Assembly (NCBI GenBank): GCA_003132605.1
Contig: PKYJ01000162.1
Location: 1-12,014 of the forward strand
Direction: 5' to 3'
Length of the DNA: 12,014 nt
DNA from: Peptococcaceae bacterium
Lineage (GTDB): Bacteria; Bacillota; DSM-12270; Thermacetogeniales; Thermacetogeniaceae
Part shown: in pieces, positions 5,822 through 12,014 of the stretch
Numbering within the stretch: the first letter of the stretch is position 1
Layout of the letters: each line of letters begins with the position of its first letter
Notes under the pieces: model-generated
Seen by the model: only the letters and a program-made list of their open reading frames with translations
What the model was told of the DNA's origin: nothing
The model's database searches: none
Position numbers and translations under genes: made by a program

Positions 5822-6802
5822 GTGAAGTCGAGAACGCCGGTAATCATCATCTTGCTTGTGCTGCTGCTGGCAGGCGGCGGCTGGTGGATCTGGCGCACCT
5901 ATTACGCCGTAAAGACCGTGGTCATCCAGGCCACTGGCACCATCGAGGGCACCGACATCAACCTGAGCGCAAAGAACTCGGGCGCCATCGAGACTCTCAC
6001 CGTCAATGAGGGAGACACGGTGAAGCAGGGCCAGGTGGTGGCCGTGCTCTCCCGAAACGACCTGGTCGCCCAGCGGGACCAGGACGCCCTTGCTGTGACC
6101 GAGGCGCAGGCCAAGCTGGATGACCTGGTCTCGGGGGCGAGGACGCAGGAGATCGCCCAGGCGCAGGCCAGCGTCAACATCGCCCAGACCAACTATAACA
6201 AGGCGGTGGACGACCTGTCCGAGAGACAGAAACTCTACCAGTCGGGCGCTATCTCCAAGGACATACTCGACCAGTACCAGGTGGCCGCCGATCTGGCCAA
6301 GAATCAGCTCGATTCCGCCCAGGCGGCGCTCAGCCTGCTGCAGGCCGGCAACCGGCCCGACGCCATCACCGCCGCCCGGGACGAGGTGGACCGCAACCAG
6401 GCGGTACTCCAGTCCGCTCAGGCCGTCCTGAACGACCTGAACGTCACCTCCCCGATCAACGGCACCGTGCTCACCAAGAACTACCAGCAGGGAGAGTTCG
6501 TCCAGATGGGAGCCCCGATCGTCACCCTGGTGAACCTGGACGACCTCTGGATCAGGGTCTACATCCCCACCGACCAGCTCCCGTCCATCAAGATCGGCCA
6601 GCCGGTGCGCTTCACGGTCAGTGGCCTGCAAAAGTTCTTCACCGGAACGGTGGAGGAGATCAACTCCCAGGGCGAGTTCACCCTCAAGACCATCCAGACC
6701 GAGGAAGAGCGGGCGAACGTCGTCTTCGGCGTCAAGATCAGGATCACCAACCAGGGCGGCGTCCTGAAGCCCGGGATGCCCGCCGACGTCACCTTCGACT
6801 GA
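5822..6802 (+). CDS. HlyD/YbhG-type membrane-fusion (periplasmic adaptor-like) protein
   Basis: This is the adaptor subunit of an ABC exporter. It has a single N-terminal membrane anchor (IIILLVLLLAGGGWWIW) and then a first lipoyl half-motif with GTIEGTDINLSAKNSGAIETL, followed by NEGDTVKQGQVVAVL. A long alpha-helical hairpin follows (about residues 78-205), rich in Ala and Gln with heptad-like spacing. The second lipoyl half contains SPINGTVLTK and GEFVQMGAPIVTLVNLDDLWIRVYIP, and a beta-barrel ends in GGVLKPGMPADVTFD. In a Gram-positive cell such proteins link the permease to the wall side. The start is set at GTG 5822, because GAGAGG (5807-5812) lies nine bases upstream; the in-frame ATG at 5813 abuts that site directly and would be too close, though it remains possible. 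The gene is first in an operon with two ATPases and a permease, which supports an export role; the substrate is unknown. Confidence 0.9.
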   Translation: MKSRTPVIIILLVLLLAGGGWWIWRTYYAVKTVVIQATGTIEGTDINLSAKNSGAIETLTVNEGDTVKQGQVVAVLSRNDLVAQRDQDALAVTEAQAKLDDLVSGARTQEIAQAQASVNIAQTNYNKAVDDLSERQKLYQSGAISKDILDQYQVAADLAKNQLDSAQAALSLLQAGNRPDAITAARDEVDRNQAVLQSAQAVLNDLNVTSPINGTVLTKNYQQGEFVQMGAPIVTLVNLDDLWIRVYIPTDQLPSIKIGQPVRFTVSGLQKFFTGTVEEINSQGEFTLKTIQTEEERANVVFGVKIRITNQGGVLKPGMPADVTFD

Positions 6803-7006
6803 GACAGCCGGGCGAATACCTTGCAGCAGACCGCCATATCGCCCGGGCACCCGTCTTGCGGGTGTGCGCCAGGAGAACGATGAAGGAATCGTGAGTCCGG
6901 TTGAATGGGGGAACTTGCTATTGCTGCCCAATTGGACCAGCAACTTTCTGACGGAGACTCAAGGAAGCAAAATGACTGCCCCCCTTGCTTCCGGGGAGAG
7001 CACCGC
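6803..7006 (+). other. Intra-operon spacer with three stem-loops
   Basis: This 204-base gap separates the adaptor gene from the first ATPase gene. It contains CCGGGCGA (6808-6815) with TCGCCCGG (6839-6846), CACCCG (6848-6853) with CGGGTG (6859-6864), and GGAAGCAA (6963-6970) with TTGCTTCC (6985-6992). The last stem ends just before the ribosome binding site at 6993-7000. No T run follows any of them, so they are better explained as mRNA-processing or translation structures than as terminators. The reading frame can be extended upstream to 6905, but without a ribosome binding site. Confidence 0.5.
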
Positions 7007-7960
7007 ATGATCAGAATTGAAGAGATCACCAAAACCTTCGGAAACAATACCGCCTTAAACAGCGTCAACATTCACGTCAGGGAAAAGGAGATCTTCGGCC
7101 TGGTGGGGCCAGACGGCGCCGGCAAGACCACCCTGATCCGGATCGTCTGCGGCCTGATCAGACCCGATGCCGGCCAGGTCTACATCGGCGGCCGGCAGCT
7201 GACCGGCCAGACCTCGGAGCAAGTGGGCTACATGCCCCAGCGCTTCAGCCTCTACGGAGATCTCACCGTCCAGGAGAACATCGACTTCTTCGGCTCCATG
7301 TACCACCTCACCAGAAAAACCATCAAAGAACGCTCCGGCGAGGTGTTCGCCATCACCAAGCTCGCCCCCTTCGTGCACCGCTTTGCCGACAACCTGTCCG
7401 GAGGCATGAAGCAGAAGCTCGCCCTCACCTGCGCCCTGATCACCCGTCCCCGCATCCTGGTCCTGGACGAACCAACCTACGGAGTCGACCCCGAGTCCCG
7501 CAAGGACTTCTGGCTGATCCTCTACCGGTTGAACCAGGAAGGCCGGACGATCCTGATCTCCACCCCGTACATGGATGAAGCCGAACTCTGCAGCCAGGTC
7601 GCCTTCATGAACAGCGGCCGGGTGGCCGTGGTCGACTCCCCCCTCGCCCTGAAGCGCAGCTTCCCCTACCACGTCCTGGAAGTCAGCGCCGCCTCCAGAG
7701 AGATCGGCCTGTTCGACCACCTCTCCGGCGTCCTCGAAGCCTCCCTCTACGGAGAGAAGTACCACCTGCTGGCGACCGACATCGACACCGCCAGGCAGGC
7801 TATCAATGAGCGCCTGTCCGCCCGGAGCGTCGCCGTCACCTCCGTCAGAGAAGTCCCCCCTTCCATGGAGGATGTCTTCGTCTCCCTGGCCGAAAGAGAC
7901 GCCCCGCTCACTCAAGTACCCGGCCCGGAGAGGAGGCAGGAGTATGGCGAGCAACGATGA
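7007..7960 (+). CDS. ABC exporter ATP-binding subunit 1 (YbhF N-terminal-half type)
   Basis: This 317-residue cytoplasmic ATPase powers the exporter. It has Walker A GPDGAGKTT (34-42), a Q loop at Gln78 (YMPQRFSLYGDLTVQEN), the signature LSGGMKQ (130-136), and Walker B ILVLDEP with Glu155, followed by GVDP. The switch-histidine position is Pro187 (STPYMDEAE) instead of His. An accessory C-terminal region (about 215-300) ends with the family phrase PSMEDVFVSLAE. The start is ATG 7007, because GGGGAGAG (6993-7000) precedes it by six bases and the conserved fold begins there. The frame overlaps the next ATPase gene by 17 bases, which suggests coupled translation. Together the two subunits match the two halves of the fused E. 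coli YbhF ATPase, so a heterodimer is likely (inference). Confidence 0.93.
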   Translation: MIRIEEITKTFGNNTALNSVNIHVREKEIFGLVGPDGAGKTTLIRIVCGLIRPDAGQVYIGGRQLTGQTSEQVGYMPQRFSLYGDLTVQENIDFFGSMYHLTRKTIKERSGEVFAITKLAPFVHRFADNLSGGMKQKLALTCALITRPRILVLDEPTYGVDPESRKDFWLILYRLNQEGRTILISTPYMDEAELCSQVAFMNSGRVAVVDSPLALKRSFPYHVLEVSAASREIGLFDHLSGVLEASLYGEKYHLLATDIDTARQAINERLSARSVAVTSVREVPPSMEDVFVSLAERDAPLTQVPGPERRQEYGEQR

Positions 7961-8948
7961 AAGCATAAAGCAGACCAGAGCAGATACCCGGACCGGTGCG
8001 GACATGACGCCCTCAACCTCCCAGCCCGCAGTCGATACCCATGACCTGACCAGAACCTTCGGCGGCTTCATCGCCGTCGACCAAGTCACCATGCAGATCG
8101 ACCCCGGCGAAGTGTGTGGTTTTCTCGGTCCGAACGGGGCGGGCAAGACCACCGTCATCCGGATGCTCTGCGGCATCCTGGAGCCCACCTCCGGCAGCGG
8201 AAAAGTGCTGGGCTACGACGTGGCTAGAGATAGCGAGCAGATCAAGAAACACCTCGGCTACATGTCCCAGAAGTTCAGCCTTTACAACGACCTCACCGTC
8301 CAGGAGAACCTGACCTTCTACGCCGGCATCTACGGACTGTCCCCCAGAGAACGATCCCGCCGCCTCCCCGAGATGATCGACATGGCCGGGCTGACCGGCC
8401 AGGAACAGGCCATCGTCGCTAATCTCAGCAGCGGCGGGAGGCAGCGCCTCGCCTTGGGGTGCGCCATCATCAGCCGTCCGTCCATCGTCTTTCTGGATGA
8501 GCCCACCAGCGGAGTCAGCCCCACCGGGCGCCAGACCTTCTTCAACATCATCCAGAACCTGGCCAACCAGGGGGTCACCGTCATCGTCGCCACCCATTTC
8601 ATGGACGAGGCCGAGCGCTGCGGCCGGATCGCCTTCTTCTCCGGGGGTCAGTTGCTCGCCCTGGACACCCCCGGCCACCTGAAGGCCGCCTCCCTGGGAG
8701 GATTCCTGGTGGAGCTCGAACTCCCCGATGCCATGGCCCGGATCCCCGGCATCGAGAGCCAGCTCTACGTCAGGGAGTGCAGCCTGCACGGAGTGGTGCT
8801 GCACGTGATCCTGAAAGAAGAATCAGACCTGGCCGCCCTGCGGACATTCACCGGAGTGGAACCAAACCCGATCACCCCCAGCCTGGAGGATGTCTTCATC
8901 GCCCTGGCCAAAAAAAGCAGGATGGAAAGGAAGGAGCACGACGGATGA
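7944..8948 (+). CDS. ABC exporter ATP-binding subunit 2 (YbhF C-terminal-half type)
   Basis: This is the second ATPase of the exporter, 334 residues. An N-terminal extension of about 30 residues rich in Ser, Thr and Asp precedes the fold. Motifs are Walker A GPNGAGKTT (62-70), Gln109 in YMSQKFSLYNDLTVQEN, signature LSSGGRQ (161-167), Walker B IVFLDEP with Glu186, and a normal switch His218 in VATHFMDEAE. The D loop reads GVSP (190-193) where most ATPases have GVDP. The C-terminal phrase PSLEDVFIALAKK matches that of subunit 1. ATG 7944 is chosen because AGGAGG (7931-7936) lies seven bases upstream; the ATG at codon 21 has only a weak site. Its stop overlaps the permease start in an ATGA arrangement. 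The two ATPases are clearly paralogous and complement each other in their altered motifs. Confidence 0.93.
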   Translation: MASNDESIKQTRADTRTGADMTPSTSQPAVDTHDLTRTFGGFIAVDQVTMQIDPGEVCGFLGPNGAGKTTVIRMLCGILEPTSGSGKVLGYDVARDSEQIKKHLGYMSQKFSLYNDLTVQENLTFYAGIYGLSPRERSRRLPEMIDMAGLTGQEQAIVANLSSGGRQRLALGCAIISRPSIVFLDEPTSGVSPTGRQTFFNIIQNLANQGVTVIVATHFMDEAERCGRIAFFSGGQLLALDTPGHLKAASLGGFLVELELPDAMARIPGIESQLYVRECSLHGVVLHVILKEESDLAALRTFTGVEPNPITPSLEDVFIALAKKSRMERKEHDG

Positions 8949-10057
8949 GCAGAATTCTGGCCATCATCAGGAAAGAGTTTATCCAGATGAGCAGGGACCG
9001 CTTGACTATAGGAATGATCTTAATGATGCCCATGGTGCAGTTGATCCTCTTCGGTTACGCCATTCAGACCGAGGTCAAGCACATCTCCACCGCCGTCTTC
9101 GACCAGTCCCTGACGGCGGAGAGCCGCGACCTGACCGATGCCTTCCGTGCCTCGGGCTACTTCAACATGAACTACGCCGCCACCAGTTTTGCCGAGGTGA
9201 CCAGGCTGATCGACAGCGGCCGGGCCAAGGTCGGGATCATCTTTCCCCCGGACTTCGCCAAGGACCTGCGGCGCGGCGGACCGGCGGCGGTGCAGGTGAT
9301 CGTGGACGCCAGCGACAACCTGGTAGCCAACCAGGCCATTGCCGCCGCCAACTCCATCGGTCAGGTCAAGTCCCAGCAGGTGCTCGTCCAGAAGTACGGC
9401 ATCACCGTCGGCCAGCCCTATGACATCGAGGTGCGGCCCTGGTACAACCCGGACGGGATCAGCGCCTACTACATGATCCCCGCCCTCCTGGGAGCGATCG
9501 TGACCATGACGATGGTGCAATTGACCGCTATCGCCATTGTGCGGGAGAGGGAACGGGGGACACTGGAACAGTTGCTGGTGACTCCGGTCAAATCGCATGA
9601 ATTGATGATTGGCAAGGTTGTGCCCAACATCGTCCTGGGCTATACTCAGATCACCATCGCCCTGCTGGTCGGGTCGCTGGTCTTTCACGTGCCGGTCCGG
9701 GGCAGCCTGCTGCAGCTCTACCTGTTGACGTTGTTTTTTGTCACCGCCTCGCTCGGCTTGGGCATCATGATCTCAAACATTGCCAGAAACCAGATGCAGG
9801 CGATGCAGATGTCTTTTTTTGTCTTCCTGCCCAGCATCATGATCTCAGGTTTCATGTTCCCACGCGACGCCATGCCGAAGATTATCTATTACATTGGAGC
9901 GGCCATTCCCCTGACCTATTACCTGCAGATCATCCGCGGCATCATGCTGAAGGGAATCGGCTTCTCCTACCTGGTCGGCCAGGTCAGTGTCCTGCTGGTC
10001 TTCTCAGTTGTCTTCCTGACCATTGCAATTCTCAATTTCAAGAAGAAGATCGCCTGA
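8945..10057 (+). CDS. ABC-2 family permease of the exporter (YbhS/YbhR-like)
   Basis: This is the membrane subunit of the exporter, 370 residues. An N-terminal amphipathic start (ILAIIRKEFIQMSRDRL) leads to helix 1 (about 21-41). A large extracellular domain (about 42-172) follows, then five more helices at roughly 176-198, 226-248, 256-277, 288-305 and 346-364. The motif VRERERGTLEQLLVTPVKSHELMIGK (199-224) is the coupling region typical of ABC-2 drug and lipid exporters. ATG 8945 overlaps the previous stop (ATGA), with AAGGAG eight bases upstream, so translation is coupled. Only one permease gene is present where E. coli has two (ybhS and ybhR), so it probably acts as a homodimer, unless a partner is encoded elsewhere. 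No terminator is evident in the 74 bases after it. The substrate cannot be inferred. Confidence 0.94.
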   Translation: MSRILAIIRKEFIQMSRDRLTIGMILMMPMVQLILFGYAIQTEVKHISTAVFDQSLTAESRDLTDAFRASGYFNMNYAATSFAEVTRLIDSGRAKVGIIFPPDFAKDLRRGGPAAVQVIVDASDNLVANQAIAAANSIGQVKSQQVLVQKYGITVGQPYDIEVRPWYNPDGISAYYMIPALLGAIVTMTMVQLTAIAIVRERERGTLEQLLVTPVKSHELMIGKVVPNIVLGYTQITIALLVGSLVFHVPVRGSLLQLYLLTLFFVTASLGLGIMISNIARNQMQAMQMSFFVFLPSIMISGFMFPRDAMPKIIYYIGAAIPLTYYLQIIRGIMLKGIGFSYLVGQVSVLLVFSVVFLTIAILNFKKKIA

Positions 10058-10131
10058 TGAAGGAATTTATTATTTGATGTCGAAATAACCATCTAAGCTA
10101 AAAAAAAGAAATTTTTCCAAAGGTGACTTCC

Positions 10132-12014
10132 ATGTTAAATTATTCACAGAGACGGATTGTCCGGGGTTTGCCGGTGCGGAAGATACTGGCGGCTCTTTCT
10201 GTTGTATTCTGGTTGAGTTTGGTTATCTGCGGCACTGTCTACGCCAGCGGTGTAAATGACATTAATGGCAACTGGGCAGCCACGGAGATCGAGAAAGCCC
10301 TCTCCACAGGTTATGTGAAGGGCTATCCCGATGGCAGCTTCAGGCCGAATGGCGGAGTGACCCGGGCCGAGTTAGTCGCCATGGTGGACAGCGCCTTTCA
10401 AGTGGCGGAGGCGCAGGGTAAAAACTCCTTCAAGGATGTAAGCAGTATAGACTGGTTTGCAAATGATGTCCAGTCCGCCCTGGCGTCCGGGTTTGTGAAC
10501 GGCTACCCGGATGGAACTTTCCGGCCGCAGCAGGCGGTCAACCGCCAGGAGGCCGCCTGCATGATCGCCAAGTTGATGAACTTGAACGGAGCAGGAAACC
10601 TGAATTTTTCCGATGCCAGTCAGATTGACACCTGGGCCAAGCCCTCGGTAGCCGGACTGTTTGCCAAAGGGATCATGTCCGGCTACCCCGGCAACACTTT
10701 CAGTCCGAAGAAGGTGATCAGCCGTGCCGAAGCGGTGGTGATGATCAACAAGGCGCTGGTGATTCAGTCGTCCACACCGGCGAATACCCAATTGCAGGTT
10801 ACAGAAGATATGGTCAATGTGCGCTCGGGACCCGGTACGAATAACCCCATAGTCGGGCAAGTGCATAAAGGGGACATCGTCCAGGCACAGGTTAAAAGCA
10901 GCGATAATTGGTACCAGATCGACTATCAGGGCGGGACAGGCTGGATCGCCGCCCAGTACGTTCAGGTCTACCAGGCGGCGTCGAACAACCCGATATCTCC
11001 GACGACGCCATCGACCCCGGTAAATCCGGGAACGGGACAGAGCGGTGTCAATCAGGCGACGCTCAATGTACAGGTCAAGCAGGATAGCACGGGAACCACG
11101 GTGGATATTACCGGAGCACAGGGCGCCTACCAGTATACGGAGGTCACCAACCCGCAGGGCCTGTTGGTGACCGTACCGGGAATCACTGCCGTTCAGAACC
11201 AATCGGAGATCGATGTCGGAGCGGGCGGACTGGACAAGATCATCACCAGTTTCCCGGTGGCGGCTCCTGGAACTGCACAGGTGGCGATCTCATTCATGGC
11301 GCTGCCTGTGCCCCTGACCTACCATGTAATTCAGGGCGGGACGGGAGAACTGCTGGTCACGCTGCCGCCGCAGATCTACCAGGTGCAGGCCACGCCCATC
11401 TCGGACTTCGTGGCGGTCACCCTCTCGGCAACGGCGCCGCTCAGCTTCACACCAGCCGGTTCTTCTACGCAACTCGCTTTTGACATTACCGGTTTTACTC
11501 TTAGCTCCTCGCTGCAGTCTTGGCAGCAGCAGGTCAACGCCATGGGGGTCACCAGCGTGCAGGTCAGCCAGTACCAGCCCAATGTGGTCAGGCTGGTGGC
11601 ACAAGTCAATTCTGACGTATTCTTTACGTCAGACACCGGCACCGGGGGAACGCAGCTCAACCTGTGGTTGCAGGAACCGGCGGCCAAAAAGGAATTGTTG
11701 GCAACACCGCCCAGTGGCGCCTTTTACTATGGTTTTGATGTATCCCCGTATCCTGGTGATAATGCGATGCAGGCATGGTGGAACGGCTCGCCATTTTGTT
11801 ATACCGGATTCTATCTCGGACCGACCACCTACCATCCGGATGCGAGTTACATGTATAAGAGGCAGACTCTGATCGGCCAGGGATGGGGGCTTTTGCCCGT
11901 CTATCTCGGCCGTCAGGACGACAGCGAGCACCTGGACACCCCGACCGGAATAGCAGATGCCGATGAAGCCGTAAATCTGTCAGTTTACGCGGGCTTTCCA
12001 CAAAATACCATTAT
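10132..12014 (+). CDS. Secreted SLH-SH3b-AMIN-DUF1906 cell-wall protein (3' end outside the window)
   Basis: At least 627 residues are encoded and the frame is still open at the window end. Domains in order: a signal peptide (about 1-38, cleavage after VYA); three SLH repeats (about 43-84, 102-145, 159-205, with TRAE, NRQE and SRAE) that bind pyruvylated wall polymer; a bacterial SH3 domain (about 220-280, VNVRSGPGTNNPIVGQV, ending in TGWIAAQYV); a Pro/Thr linker (284-303); two AMIN-like beta domains (about 309-411 and 425-513); and the start of a DUF1906 glycoside-hydrolase-like barrel (533 on, GFDVSPYPGDNAMQAWW, then GWGLLPVYLGRQ and ADADEAVNLSVYAGFP). The start is ATG 10132 with AAAGGTGA five bases upstream. 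By domain content it is a wall-anchored enzyme or wall-binding protein acting on peptidoglycan; the catalytic acid lies beyond the window, so activity is not shown. It may have its own promoter after the exporter operon, but none is convincing. Confidence 0.92.
   Translation, partial: MLNYSQRRIVRGLPVRKILAALSVVFWLSLVICGTVYASGVNDINGNWAATEIEKALSTGYVKGYPDGSFRPNGGVTRAELVAMVDSAFQVAEAQGKNSFKDVSSIDWFANDVQSALASGFVNGYPDGTFRPQQAVNRQEAACMIAKLMNLNGAGNLNFSDASQIDTWAKPSVAGLFAKGIMSGYPGNTFSPKKVISRAEAVVMINKALVIQSSTPANTQLQVTEDMVNVRSGPGTNNPIVGQVHKGDIVQAQVKSSDNWYQIDYQGGTGWIAAQYVQVYQAASNNPISPTTPSTPVNPGTGQSGVNQATLNVQVKQDSTGTTVDITGAQGAYQYTEVTNPQGLLVTVPGITAVQNQSEIDVGAGGLDKIITSFPVAAPGTAQVAISFMALPVPLTYHVIQGGTGELLVTLPPQIYQVQATPISDFVAVTLSATAPLSFTPAGSSTQLAFDITGFTLSSSLQSWQQQVNAMGVTSVQVSQYQPNVVRLVAQVNSDVFFTSDTGTGGTQLNLWLQEPAAKKELLATPPSGAFYYGFDVSPYPGDNAMQAWWNGSPFCYTGFYLGPTTYHPDASYMYKRQTLIGQGWGLLPVYLGRQDDSEHLDTPTGIADADEAVNLSVYAGFPQNTI

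Noticed and set aside
5657..6943. Open frame of 428 codons on the minus strand, opposite the adaptor gene
   Set aside because: It is antisense to a clearly recognisable HlyD-type gene, has no recognisable family and no good ribosome binding site. Long antisense frames are expected opposite GC-rich third codon positions.
6905..7006. Upstream extension of ATPase subunit 1 to an ATG at 6905
   Set aside because: No ribosome binding site precedes it, the extra 34 residues do not resemble the family, and ATG 7007 has a good site and begins at the conserved fold.
7806..7943. Upstream extension of ATPase subunit 2 inside subunit 1
   Set aside because: The extra 46 residues are the out-of-frame reading of the subunit 1 C-terminus; AGGAGG at 7931 marks the start at 7944.
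7055..8188. Open frame of 377 codons on the minus strand, opposite the two ATPase genes
   Set aside because: It is antisense to intact Walker A and signature motifs; its low-complexity translation rich in Gly, Asp and Val is a shadow of GC-biased codons.
8777..8944. Upstream extension of the permease gene inside ATPase subunit 2
   Set aside because: The extra residues are an out-of-frame reading of subunit 2; the ATGA overlap at 8945 with AAGGAG upstream is the natural start.
10372..11202. Minus-strand frame of 276 codons opposite the SLH protein
   Set aside because: The plus-strand frame holds SLH, SH3b and AMIN-like domains without interruption through this region, so the minus-strand frame is a shadow.

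Overview
The window looks like a chromosomal segment of a Gram-positive, spore-former-type Firmicute. A member of the Clostridia close to the Desulfotomaculum, Pelotomaculum or Moorella groups is my best guess, by inference only. The reasons are strong AGGAGG-type ribosome binding sites, frequent TTG and GTG starts, an S-layer-homology (SLH) protein, a DUF4397 protein, signal-peptide proteins with no outer-membrane partner, and moderately high GC with GC-rich third codon positions. There is no tRNA, rRNA, CRISPR array, transposase or phage gene.

Layout. (1) 1-115 holds only the possible start of a small membrane or secreted protein on the minus strand. (2) 116-658, minus strand, is a stand-alone protein that matches only the C-terminal part of the GH3 (auxin-responsive, acyl-adenylate) family. 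(3) 661-789 is a divergent regulatory region with a perfect palindrome that contains a TTGACA box on each strand. (4) 790-2871 is a two-component pair: an OmpR/PhoB-type regulator and a HAMP-containing sensor kinase, closed by a clear intrinsic terminator. (5) 3021-3677 is a small exported helical protein, preceded by an 11-bp inverted repeat and followed by a terminator. (6) 3920-4522 is a two-repeat DUF4397 protein. (7) 4656-5462, minus strand, is an orphan N4/N6 DNA methyltransferase. (8) 5822-10057 is an export operon of the YbhG/YbhF/YbhS type: a membrane-fusion (HlyD-like) protein, two different ATP-binding subunits and one ABC-2 permease. (9) 10132 to the window end is a large cell-wall protein with the order signal peptide, three SLH, SH3b, two AMIN-like domains and a DUF1906 glycoside-hydrolase-like domain, cut by the window edge.

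How it works together. The two-component pair probably senses an envelope or external signal. The exported protein just downstream, the ABC exporter and the SLH protein all concern the cell envelope, but nothing in the sequence proves co-regulation. No single segment is clearly a new defence or mobile system. The most unusual structures are regulatory: a ladder of four mutually exclusive hairpins that ends on the exporter operon's ribosome binding site, the shared divergent palindrome, and seven-base tandem repeats that overlap the stop codons of two genes.
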